From Clostridia bacterium (lineage in GTDB: Bacteria; Bacillota; Clostridia; Oscillospirales; CAG-272), in NCBI GenBank assembly GCA_017612655.1, contig JAGAFM010000075.1, positions 1 to 20,523 of the forward strand: a DNA stretch of 20,523 nucleotides. The letters are read 5' to 3'. This document shows positions 7,701 through 14,046 of this stretch, in pieces; positions within the stretch are counted from its first letter, which is position 1; each line of letters starts with the position of its first letter. Under the pieces are notes generated by a model. The model did no database searches and was not told where the DNA came from. It saw only the letters and a program-made list of their open reading frames with translations. Both the position numbers and the translations under genes were made by a program.

Positions 7701-8932
7701 TAGATCTGTCCTGGACAAACCCGTCGACGCCGGACAGAAATGTTTCCTCCTTCATCATCTATTTGCTTGACCGGGACGGAACCTTGGACAAAATTGCCGA
7801 GGTCTCCTCGTCCGTGACCTCATACGAGTTCACGGAATTGGACGACAGGCTCGAATACGATTTCGTAGTCAAGTCCCTATACAGCGGCACCGAGAGTCTT
7901 GCATCCAACATGGCTTACGTCTATAAAGAGATGCGCTCGATCCTGTCAATCGAACTGACGGAAGAAAGCGCGGAAGAGAATACGTATACGATCACGTTCT
8001 CAGACGGCTCTACATATTCGTTCAAGATCAAAAACGGCAACAGCATCTCTGACATCTCATTTGATCCTAACAGCAGCAACGAACTCACGTCAACGTACAA
8101 GATCACTCTGAGCAACGGCGAGACTGCCACCTTCACCGTTACCAACGGGAAGGACGGCAAGGACGGAGCTGACGGTGTAAGCGTCGAAAACGCGGAAATC
8201 AACGAAAACGGAGAGTTGATCATCACGCTGAGCAATGACAAGATGTTCAACCTCGGAGCCGTCGTCGGTGCGGAAGGCAAAGACGGAGCGGATGGTGTAA
8301 GCGTCGCGAATGCGGAAATCAACGAAAACGGAGAGCTGATCATCACGCTGAGCAACGACAAGACGTTCAACCTCGGAGCCGTCGTCGGTGCGGAAGGCAA
8401 AGACGGAGCGGATGGTGTAAGCGTCGCGAACGCAGAAATCAATGAAAACGGAGAGCTGATCATCACGCTGAGCAACGACAAGTCGTTCAACCTCGGGGTT
8501 GTTGTCGGAGTTGACGGCAAAGATGGAGTTGACGGCAAAGACGGAGTTGATGGCAAAGACGGAGTTGACGGCAAAGACGGAGTTGACGGCAAAGACGGAG
8601 TTGACGGCAAAGACGGCGTTAACGGAAGGGACGGCGTTAACGGCAGGGACGGGGCAGACGGCAGGGACGGCATAAACGGAAAGGATGGCGTTAACGGCTT
8701 GGACGGGGCCGACGGCCGGGACGGCGTTGACGGTAAAGACGGAGTAGACGGCAAGAACGGCACCGATGGTACAGACGGCAGTGACGGCAAGGATGGCAGT
8801 GTACCGTGGTGGATGTTTATCTGGAACAGCGCTTTGACAGCAGGCGTTGCCGGCACCGGCGCCGCATGCGTCGGAATGGGCAGAAAACTCAGGACAAAGG
8901 AAAGCGGAGAACTGTTTAGGTCAAAGAAATAA
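4721..8932 (+). CDS. Large secreted, membrane-tethered surface protein with FG-GAP-like, FN3 and collagen-like regions
   Basis: A 1403-aa protein. A signal peptide spans residues 1-34 (hydrophobic 11-30, likely cleavage after GAAA). The next ~630 residues hold FG-GAP/VCBS-type Asp-rich loops: DYNGDGKD (219-226), DLNGDRVDD (308-316), DIDGDGKED (389-397), weaker NFDGD (543-547) and DNNND (624-628), suggesting a calcium-binding beta-propeller-like head. Residues ~670-925 contain two Ser/Thr-rich alternating stretches, reminiscent of aerolysin-type beta-hairpin regions (weak inference). An FN3 domain covers ~978-1070. Then come beta repeats including three 40-aa copies (1146-1265), 32 Gly-X-Y triplets (1263-1360) and a PWW-started membrane helix (~1361-1384) with a basic tail. 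There is no LPXTG and no lipobox. The start is supported by AGGAGG at 4706. It has its own promoter and no obvious terminator. Probable role: surface adhesion or ligand binding; unproven. Confidence 0.9.
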   Translation: MSVEHRKMRSLGIAILSTVLSAILLITDCVGAAAEDVTPDKGKSVYDAIVSMGELAPAAYNNALSDDPYGYGVDVPFYMMASNELLVIRTQDLKNGGSPEFSSYTNLGEKAEQTNEYFRWDKNDLLAEAISTADYSLPNSAEMALNYVQAIAFDPVGTGKDDHVALIGVHYFSKESKKLYLIVYDNAGHNSGYVELGTVNWMIDEYFSGMNYLSITAGDYNGDGKDTLVVFGAFDYELNTQNIQDSKTMGLYELTVTSTGSSVSVRKKNSTADNTLLMSNRFGIGTFDTDTTDESIRAIIGAQVETGDLNGDRVDDLVVCSYAGQIANSNDYERDRDLRCPFVAVSLGERNGTGNIVSNLSCQTVITQTSESDEDIDETMVAPGLSVGDIDGDGKEDIVVAGIYDAIKDNPKDHSFGRHYRIKDSYDDSKFLVAAYGVKNGGIITEALNSVPSNKYTSDGFYEGDKAFAPQAVQCVAFEGKGNRETIFINGNLYQLKNGEIKRFDSDDENCNNKYFQEADNKLGGSGGSDLKNTFFWDICAGNFDGDPMGREEVVFVTCLKTSGKEVYHFAMGMVTSEYDDEGTYNYRFTDYDIFNKGYWPKSGEAGAKLSDNRGLNFAVCAVDNNNDGIICRYKGKGYVYSDPQVMAILQAAPFFDELQDYLVDTNDTTYSVSQSFTYEKSTSNSVSYGIGVCGSLDTGVAEIEMEAGYAMDWTETFTRSLTTSTTYSWSANFEDSVVVYRTPTMLYRYEVLRNGEWDEDNALVVSVPGTASYQVIPVDDYNSFVDYYNAEMARKAKANGSNGTPPQLDKVVDPYLQHEGDPFSYRRSAGSGVTMLQTTPQAFNVGSSSTGFDWSQESSYSESEETSHGFTFDMTIMCGFEVFGLGAKAGVHESLQYMHGHSTTTTQATGKGVSCTVYNLETKALNDDNIDLDTVRNYSFSYQMATWESTVQADDPSGNEKVPTFGYVLSNVKAGTPPVVDLEAEYNDDHTAIDLSWTNPSTPDRNVSSFIIYLLDRDGTLDKIAEVSSSVTSYEFTELDDRLEYDFVVKSLYSGTESLASNMAYVYKEMRSILSIELTEESAEENTYTITFSDGSTYSFKIKNGNSISDISFDPNSSNELTSTYKITLSNGETATFTVTNGKDGKDGADGVSVENAEINENGELIITLSNDKMFNLGAVVGAEGKDGADGVSVANAEINENGELIITLSNDKTFNLGAVVGAEGKDGADGVSVANAEINENGELIITLSNDKSFNLGVVVGVDGKDGVDGKDGVDGKDGVDGKDGVDGKDGVDGKDGVNGRDGVNGRDGADGRDGINGKDGVNGLDGADGRDGVDGKDGVDGKNGTDGTDGSDGKDGSVPWWMFIWNSALTAGVAGTGAACVGMGRKLRTKESGELFRSKK
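8156..8515 (+). repeat. Three tandem 120-bp coding repeats
   Basis: Units at 8156-8275, 8276-8395 and 8396-8515 encode 40 residues each, beginning GKDGADGVSV and including NENGELIITLSND. Units 2 and 3 are nearly identical in DNA; unit 1 differs slightly more and unit 3 diverges at its end. The pattern indicates recent duplication within the gene. Confidence 0.9.
8507..8800 (+). repeat. Collagen-like Gly-X-Y repeat tract with six 18-bp units
   Basis: Thirty-two uninterrupted Gly-X-Y triplets plus a final Gly-Ser. The first 108 bp (8507-8614) are six near-identical copies of an 18-bp unit encoding GVDGKD, differing at two positions in all. Later triplets vary (GVN, GRD, GAD, GIN, GTD, GSD). 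No triplet contains proline, and Asp, Lys and Arg dominate. The 18-bp units are likely to change in number by slippage or recombination. Confidence 0.9.
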
Positions 8933-9224
8933 GTTGGCGTACATGATTTCCGTTCAAAAATCGTCGGAGAGGTTTTCCGGATCGATAATCTGCTGACAAA
9001 GGCCACCTCGTTTGGAACCATCGTTCCGCCTCTGGACATGGCGGGGAATCTAACCGAAAACAAAGACAAAACGGTGAAAGATCCTTTTTGCTGCTTCGTG
9101 CATTTCTCCGGGAGCACTCTCTTGCAGACGGAGACCGTTAGGCCTCTCGCTTCTGAATCAATTCCCGTTTTCCGACTCACCTTTGTTTCCAGATCGGGAC
9201 GGTTCAAACAGGCATATTCCAGTA
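8933..9224. other. Spacer after the surface-protein gene, no gene assigned
   Basis: No recognised gene or T-tailed terminator. Two small competing hairpins are visible: GGAAC (9014-9018) with GTTCC (9023-9027), and CCGCC (9026-9030) with GGCGG (9040-9044). The frame of the surface protein stays open past its TAA through this spacer and into the YegP-like gene. The encoded sequence is not recognisable and has no ribosome site, so it is treated as non-coding. Confidence 0.4.
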
Positions 9225-9253
9225 TTGACAAATCAAAAAACGGATGCTATAAT
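9225..9253 (+). promoter_or_regulatory. Full-consensus SigA promoter for the YegP-like gene
   Basis: Perfect TTGACA (9225-9230), 17-bp spacer, perfect TATAAT (9248-9253). Start expected near 9260, a leader of about 60 nt. This is the strongest promoter in the window by consensus, suggesting high expression. Confidence 0.85.
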
Positions 9254-9319
9254 GAAAACGAACAGGGGTCTGTTACTATTTTTATACTGAACTTCCAGAA
9301 CAGGAAAGGAGCTGCTACC

Positions 9320-9688
9320 ATGGGAAAATTCGTAGTGTCCGAAGCAAAAACCGGCGTCAAATTCAATCTGAAAGCGAACAACGGAGAAATCATCGCACAA
9401 AGTGAAGTGTATTCCAGCGAGGCAGCCTGCAAGAAGGGAATCGCGAGCGTGAAGAAGAACGCGGTTCTCGCAAAGTTGGAAGACCAGACCACGGAGAATT
9501 TCGAGAAAGTCACCAATCCGAAGTTTGAAGTGTACGTCGACAAGGCCGGAGAGTATCGCTTCCGCCTGAAAGCGCGCAATGGAGAGATTATCGCAACGGG
9601 TGAAGCATACAAGGCAAAGGCTTCCTGCCTGAACGGAATCGAGTCCATTCGGAAAAATGCTCCGGATGCCCCGATTGTCAAGGAATAA
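9320..9688 (+). CDS. Tandem DUF1508 (YegP-like) protein
   Basis: A 122-aa cytoplasmic protein built from two copies of the ~50-residue DUF1508 motif, as in E. coli YegP. Copy 1 contains KFNLKANNGEIIAQSEVY with a following ACKKGIASVKKNA; copy 2 contains RFRLKARNGEIIATGEAY with SCLNGIESIRKNA. The family's molecular role is not established. ATG-9320 is chosen because AGGAAAGGAG lies just upstream and the protein starts at the first repeat. An upstream in-frame start at 9038 lies before the promoter and has no ribosome site. The gene is monocistronic, between a full-consensus promoter and an intrinsic terminator, so it is probably abundant. Confidence 0.93.
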   Translation: MGKFVVSEAKTGVKFNLKANNGEIIAQSEVYSSEAACKKGIASVKKNAVLAKLEDQTTENFEKVTNPKFEVYVDKAGEYRFRLKARNGEIIATGEAYKAKASCLNGIESIRKNAPDAPIVKE

Positions 9689-9740
9689 GCGATTGAAACA
9701 AAACGAAGCTTTGAAAGGCCGGATTGCGGTTCTTCGAGTT

Positions 9741-9766
9741 AGGACGGGGTGATTTCCCGTCCTTTT
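9741..9766 (+). terminator. Intrinsic terminator after the YegP-like gene
   Basis: AGGACGGG (9741-9748), a 7-nt loop, CCCGTCCT (9756-9763), then TTTTCGTTTT. A perfect 8-bp stem with a T-rich tail. Confidence 0.88.
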
Positions 9767-9869
9767 CGTTTTCCTTTTGCTTCACGTTTTATTTCGACCC
9801 CTTTTTCCAATCTGCTTGAAAACAAATCACCTTTTTTGCGGAACAGGAAGGAAAACCCGTTTAATGCTA

Positions 9870-9898
9870 TTGCTTTTTTGAGAACGATAGGGTATAAT
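9870..9898 (+). promoter_or_regulatory. SigA-type promoter for the EF-G paralogue
   Basis: TTGCTT (9870-9875), 17-bp spacer, TATAAT (9893-9898). Start expected near 9905, about 59 nt before the start codon. Confidence 0.65.
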
Positions 9899-9963
9899 AA
9901 GATGATTTGTTATGTTCCCCATTGACCTATTGAACAGAAAACACGAAAGGAAACGCAGCAAAG

Positions 9964-12036
9964 ATGGATAAGTTTACCACCAAGCAGATTCGAAATGTGG
10001 CACTGGTTGGACATAGTTCTTCCGGTAAAACCTCTCTCGTGGAGGCGATGCTCTACCTTACCAAAGCAACGGACAGGCTGGGAACACCTGCTGACGGAAA
10101 TACCGTTTGCGACTTTGATGATGAGGAAATTAAGAGAGGTCTTTCGATCTCCACGGCGATTGCTCCCATTTACTGGAAAAACGCAAAGATCAACATTCTG
10201 GATGTTCCCGGTTATCTGGACTTTGTCGGAGAAGTCTGTCAGGCGATGCGGGTCGCCGATGCGGCTATGATCGTTGTCGACGGAAAGTCCGGTGTCCAGG
10301 TCGGGACGGAACTCGCCTGGAGGCAGGCGGAGGAAGCCGGAATCCCGAGAGCGTTCTACATTAACAAGTCCGACGATCCCGAAGCGCGCTTCCCCCGTGT
10401 CTTCGAGTCGCTCCGTGATGAATTCGGCGTCGCTGTTTGCCCGATTCTGATCCCCATGGTCGAAGGCGAGAAGGTAATCGGCTTCCTGAACCTCATCAAT
10501 ATGAAATCCCTCTCCTATGACGCGAAAGGGAACCCCTCCGAAGCGCCGATCCCCGGCGAATTCCAGGGAGTGGCGGAAGAATACCGCGACATGCTGCTGG
10601 AATCCATCGCGCAGACATCCGATGACCTGATGGAAAAATACTTCGCAGGCGAAGAAATCACCTACGAAGAAGCGGTTGCAGCGGTTCACGAAGGTATCGT
10701 CACGGGTTCCCTCGTTCCCGTATACTGCGGTTCCGCAACGAAGTTCTGGGGAATTCGGATGCTGATGGATCAGCTGGCGGATTCCTTCCCGGCGCCCAGC
10801 GCGAAAAAGAACGAGAAGATTGTCAAAGGCGACGAGATCGCTGAAGTTCCGATCGATCCCGCCGGCAAACCGGCCCTCTTCGTGTTTAAGACCATTTCCG
10901 ACCCGTTCGTCGGCAAGATGTCCTTCTTCAAGGTGATGAACGGAGAAATCAACAACACCATGACGCTGAAGAACCAGAACTCCGGACAGGTGGAAAAGCT
11001 TGCCCACCTGTACGTAATGACCGGAAAGAAGCAGACGGAAGTGGATTCCCTTTCCTGCGGGGATATCGGCATGATGTCGAAACTCGCGAACACGAACACG
11101 AACGATACTCTTTCCGCGGATGATTCGCTCAAGTATTCTCCGATTGTCTTCCCGGAATCTTTCCTTCAGAAGGCTGTTGTTCCGAAGGCGAAGGGCGATG
11201 AGGACAAGATTTCCACCGGAATTGCCAAACTGCTGGAGGAAGACCGTACGATTCGGTACGAAAACAATGCGGAAACCAATCAGATGCTCATCTCCGGTCA
11301 GGGCGACATTCATCTGGACGTCATCGTATCCAAACTGAAGAACCGTTTCGGCACGTCGGTCGAACTGACCAAGCCGAAGGTGGCATACCGTGAGACCATC
11401 AAGAAAATGGTCGACGTTGAAGGGAAGCACAAAAAGCAGACAGGCGGTTCCGGACAGTACGGTCACGTCAAGATGCGTTTCAGCCACGGGGACGAGCCAG
11501 GCCTCACGTTCACCGTTTCGGTCGTCGGAGGAACTGTTCCGAAGAACTTCAACCCCGCTGTTGAAAAGGGTATCCTGGAAGCAATGGAGCACGGTGTTCT
11601 CGCCGGCTTCCCGGTTGTCAATCTGAAAGCGGATCTGTACGACGGATCCTACCACCCGGTCGACTCGAACGAAATCTCCTTCAAACTGGCAGCAAAGCTT
11701 GCCTATAAAGAAGGTCTTCCGAAGGCAAATCCGGTCATTCTGGAACCGATCGGAAAACTCAAAGTCTGGGTCCCGGATTCCATGATCGGCGATATCATCG
11801 GAGGCGTCTCCAAGGTGCGAGGCACAGTCCTCGGAATGACTGCCACTTCCCGCAAGGGTGAGCAGCTTGTCGAGGCGGAAGTTCCGATGGCGGAAATGAC
11901 CGATTATCCAATTACGCTCCGTGCCATTACTCAGGGAATGGGACGCTTCACGCTTGAATTTGACCGTTACGAAGAAGCACCTGCCGAAGTGGCGGCGAAG
12001 ATCATTGCGGAAGCAAAGGCAGAGGCGGAAGACTGA
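9964..12036 (+). CDS. Elongation factor G-like GTPase (EF-G2 type)
   Basis: A 690-aa translational GTPase with the full EF-G domain order: GTPase domain, domain II, and C-terminal domains III-V ending in a TQGMGRFTLEF-type stretch. It is not the canonical FusA. The P-loop is GHSSSGKTS (residues 16-24) instead of AHIDAGKTT. Switch II is DVPGYLDF (80-87), with Tyr84 where canonical factors have the catalytic His. The base-recognition motif is NKSD (134-137). These changes fit the EF-G-like paralogues often called EF-G2, whose role is less clear than FusA's; ribosome binding with altered GTP hydrolysis is plausible. ATG-9964 has a GAAAGGAAA ribosome site and follows its own promoter. A terminator follows 18 nt after the stop. 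The standard str-operon neighbours (rpsL, rpsG, tuf) are absent, again arguing for a paralogue. Confidence 0.93.
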   Translation: MDKFTTKQIRNVALVGHSSSGKTSLVEAMLYLTKATDRLGTPADGNTVCDFDDEEIKRGLSISTAIAPIYWKNAKINILDVPGYLDFVGEVCQAMRVADAAMIVVDGKSGVQVGTELAWRQAEEAGIPRAFYINKSDDPEARFPRVFESLRDEFGVAVCPILIPMVEGEKVIGFLNLINMKSLSYDAKGNPSEAPIPGEFQGVAEEYRDMLLESIAQTSDDLMEKYFAGEEITYEEAVAAVHEGIVTGSLVPVYCGSATKFWGIRMLMDQLADSFPAPSAKKNEKIVKGDEIAEVPIDPAGKPALFVFKTISDPFVGKMSFFKVMNGEINNTMTLKNQNSGQVEKLAHLYVMTGKKQTEVDSLSCGDIGMMSKLANTNTNDTLSADDSLKYSPIVFPESFLQKAVVPKAKGDEDKISTGIAKLLEEDRTIRYENNAETNQMLISGQGDIHLDVIVSKLKNRFGTSVELTKPKVAYRETIKKMVDVEGKHKKQTGGSGQYGHVKMRFSHGDEPGLTFTVSVVGGTVPKNFNPAVEKGILEAMEHGVLAGFPVVNLKADLYDGSYHPVDSNEISFKLAAKLAYKEGLPKANPVILEPIGKLKVWVPDSMIGDIIGGVSKVRGTVLGMTATSRKGEQLVEAEVPMAEMTDYPITLRAITQGMGRFTLEFDRYEEAPAEVAAKIIAEAKAEAED

Positions 12037-12054
12037 TTGAACCACTGAAACGAT

Positions 12055-12092
12055 CGGGGCATGGCACAAGCTGATGCCCCGTTCTTTTTTCC
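12055..12092 (+). terminator. Intrinsic terminator between the EF-G paralogue and the EamA gene
   Basis: CGGGGCAT (12055-12062), 11-nt loop, ATGCCCCG (12074-12081), then TTCTTTTTT. It ends only ~16 bp before the EamA start codon, leaving no room for a separate promoter behind it. Confidence 0.88.
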
Positions 12093-12107
12093 TGAAAGTG
12101 TCTGATC

Positions 12108-13007
12108 ATGAAAAACAATGTCAAAGCGACCCCTATCCTGATAGTGACAGCCGTGATTTGGGGATTTGCCTTCGTTGCCCAAAGATTGGGAGCGGAACAC
12201 CTTCGCTCTTTTTCCTTCAACGGAATCCGGTTCGCGCTCGGGGCGGTTTCGCTGATCCCCGTCGTTCTGATTCTGGAACGCAAGCAGCTCGGATCTTTTC
12301 GTTTCCGCAGCATTCTTCTTCCGTCTGCAGTTTCGGGTACCATTCTGTTTTTGGCCTCTTTTTTTCAGCAGTACGGTGTCGAACTGTCCGGGAGCGCGGG
12401 AAAAGCCGGGTTCCTGACCGATCTGTATATCGTTCTTGTGCCGGTAACGGAAGTGCTTTTCTTCCGAAAAAGGAAGGGGATCAGTCTGTGGATCGGCGTC
12501 CTTCTTGCTTTTGCGGGTCTCTATCTGATCACGCTCGGAAATCTGGAGACAGAACCCGGATGGGGCGATTTCTTCCTTGTGATCTGTGCTTTCTTCTGGA
12601 CGGCCCATATCCTGGCTGTGGACCGCTTCATGGAAAAAGGGCTTCCCCCTCTTCTGTTCTCCTGTACCCAGTTTTTCGTGTGTTCCGTCTGGAATCTGAT
12701 TTTTGCGTTTCCTCTGGAAAACCCGACCTGGGAAGCGGTTTCCGCCGCAGGGATTCCCATCCTGTATGGCGGACTGATGAGTGTCGGAGTTGCCTATACC
12801 CTTCAGGTCGTGGGCCAGAGATATGCCGAGCCGGCGTTTGCTTCCATCGTTCTTTCTCTGGAATGCATGTTCTCCGCGGTCGGCGGGGCTCTGATTCTGG
12901 ATGAGCGAATGGGAGTTGCCGGGTGGATCGGATGCGCTCTGATGCTGATCGGAATTATGGTTCCCCAATTGTTTGACCGCGGGAAAGAGAATCAAACCGG
13001 GGAATAA
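12108..13007 (+). CDS. EamA/DMT-family transporter
   Basis: A 299-aa inner-membrane protein with about ten hydrophobic helices arranged as two EamA repeats, typical of the drug/metabolite transporter superfamily. The first repeat begins VTAVIWGFAFVAQRLG; the second covers the C-terminal half and includes SIVLSLECMFSAVGGALILDE, a usual signature of the last helices. The substrate cannot be read from sequence; amino-acid or metabolite export is common in the family. The ribosome site before ATG-12108 is weak (GAAAG). The gene sits directly behind a strong terminator with no visible promoter, so it may depend on read-through from the EF-G paralogue. It converges with the XRE regulator across a shared terminator. 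Confidence 0.92.
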   Translation: MKNNVKATPILIVTAVIWGFAFVAQRLGAEHLRSFSFNGIRFALGAVSLIPVVLILERKQLGSFRFRSILLPSAVSGTILFLASFFQQYGVELSGSAGKAGFLTDLYIVLVPVTEVLFFRKRKGISLWIGVLLAFAGLYLITLGNLETEPGWGDFFLVICAFFWTAHILAVDRFMEKGLPPLLFSCTQFFVCSVWNLIFAFPLENPTWEAVSAAGIPILYGGLMSVGVAYTLQVVGQRYAEPAFASIVLSLECMFSAVGGALILDERMGVAGWIGCALMLIGIMVPQLFDRGKENQTGE

Positions 13008-13030
13008 TCGGCCCCTTTGTTCTTCCATGC

Positions 13031-13075
13031 AAAATCCCCCATCCTGCCTTTTGAAGCGGGACGGGGGATTTTTCT
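13031..13075. terminator. Bidirectional intrinsic terminator between convergent genes
   Basis: AAATCCCCC (13032-13040) pairs with GGGGGATTT (13063-13071), with inner pairing CCTGC/GCGGG. A T run follows on the plus strand, and the A run at 13031-13034 gives a shorter U run on the minus strand. It can end both the EamA and the XRE transcripts. Confidence 0.85.
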
Positions 13076-13130
13076 GTTGAACCGGGCGAATAGGGCGAGA
13101 TTCCGAGATGTCGGGGCACGGGAAACGGGG

Positions 13131-13895
13131 TTACCGTTTCTTAAAAAGCAGCAGCTCGGGATTCGCCCCGCCTTCTTCGTAGGTGCAGATCAGGATGAAA
13201 TCCATGTTGGCGAGGACGCCGAAGCATCGATTCCCTCCGAATTCGGACTCAAGCTGGTTGCCCAGATAGGTTGTCTGGTCATTCAGAAATCTGACCTTCT
13301 GACCGCCCGGAAGCGTGTACTCCAGATTGACGAAACTGCCCACGAGCGCGTTAAGGGACTTAACTTCCGGCATTCCCTCAACACGGAGGTCGTTGATTTC
13401 CCGGATGAGTTCCTTTTTGAAGCTTTCGAACTGTCCGTCATCTCCGAGTTCGCGGTATCTCTTCCAGTAATCCAGCTGGGGCAGTCTCTCTTTCATGTAC
13501 GAACGGACAGCCTCTTCCGGAAAGGAATCGGTGACCATATGAGGAACGCAGACATTAATCAGATCATCCATATTGCTATAGGTGTAGGTGCCGTCCGCAT
13601 AGCACCACTTGCAGTAGTCCTCATTGAGAGAGCCGTCCCGGTTTCTTCCGATGATTGGATCCTCAAGCGGCATTCCGCAGCATTGACAGATCAGTTGACG
13701 CGGGGAACCGAGAAGGGTGTTGATCGAGACGTTGTACAGCTTCGAAAGAAGCTGCAGAGTATCGGTATTCGGGACCGTCTCTCCTTTTTCCCACCGGGAT
13801 ACCGCCTGCCTTGTCACAAAGACTTTCCGAGCCAGTTCATCCTGGGTCAGTCCGTTTTTCGTCCGGAGTTCGTGTAAGATTTCTTTCGTTGTCAA
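13131..13895 (-). CDS. XRE-family regulator with zinc-ribbon domain
   Basis: A 254-aa protein. Residues 1-63 form an XRE/Cro-type helix-turn-helix (LTQDELARKVFVTRQAVSRWE). Residues 70-99 form a zf-ribbon_2-type zinc site with C70/C73 and C95/C98, in CQCCGMPL and YCKWCYADG. The rest (~155 aa) contains a conserved-looking LDYWKRYRELG segment, and I recognise no named domain after it. It is a recognisable Clostridia arrangement, presumably a DNA-binding regulator with a zinc-dependent fold; its ligand is unknown. The start is placed at TTG-13895, after AGAAGAGGTG. An in-frame ATG at 13964 lies upstream of the -10 box and cannot be on the transcript. GTG-13904 is an alternative. A dyad touching the -35 suggests autoregulation. 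Confidence 0.9.
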   Translation of the reverse strand: MTTKEILHELRTKNGLTQDELARKVFVTRQAVSRWEKGETVPNTDTLQLLSKLYNVSINTLLGSPRQLICQCCGMPLEDPIIGRNRDGSLNEDYCKWCYADGTYTYSNMDDLINVCVPHMVTDSFPEEAVRSYMKERLPQLDYWKRYRELGDDGQFESFKKELIREINDLRVEGMPEVKSLNALVGSFVNLEYTLPGGQKVRFLNDQTTYLGNQLESEFGGNRCFGVLANMDFILICTYEEGGANPELLLFKKR

Positions 13896-13931
13896 CTCGA
13901 GCACCTCTTCTCCGTTTTCGTTGATGCTCCA

Positions 13932-13960
13932 ATTATAATCCGGAAACGAAGCCATTGCAA
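13932..13960 (-). promoter_or_regulatory. SigA-type promoter for the XRE regulator
   Basis: On the minus strand, TTGCAA (13960-13955), 17-bp spacer, TATAAT (13937-13932). Transcription should start near 13925, a leader of about 30 nt before TTG-13895. Confidence 0.8.
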
Positions 13961-13976
13961 GCAACCGTCAGTTGCT
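13960..13976. promoter_or_regulatory. Possible operator dyad at the XRE promoter
   Basis: AGCAAC (13960-13965), 5-bp spacer CGTCA, GTTGCT (13971-13976). A perfect 6+6 dyad touching the -35 hexamer, in the position expected for an autoregulatory site of an XRE protein. Confidence 0.4.
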
Positions 13977-14046
13977 GTTTCCGCGGAGCGGGGAGGGGAT
14001 GGAGAACACCTTGCTGCGGATTCTCAGAAAAGGGGGGACAAAGAGG

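Noticed and set aside
8156..8614. Tandem repeats as a CRISPR array
   Set aside because: Units are contiguous, in frame and without unique spacers; they encode protein repeats.
8801..8932. Sortase (LPXTG) or lipoprotein anchoring of the surface protein
   Set aside because: No LPXTG-like motif before the C-terminal helix, and the N-terminal Cys29 is preceded by Asp, which does not fit a lipobox.
7921..9231. Long antisense open frame (436 codons) rich in Pro and Ser repeats
   Set aside because: It is the mirror of the collagen-like and 120-bp repeats on the other strand; no ribosome site or promoter supports it.
9910..12069. 719-codon antisense open frame opposite the EF-G paralogue
   Set aside because: The plus strand encodes a clear EF-G protein throughout; the antisense product matches nothing and reflects codon bias.
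11967..13028. Antisense frame of 353 codons opposite the EamA transporter
   Set aside because: Hydrophobic codons of the transporter read backwards give a charged shadow product.
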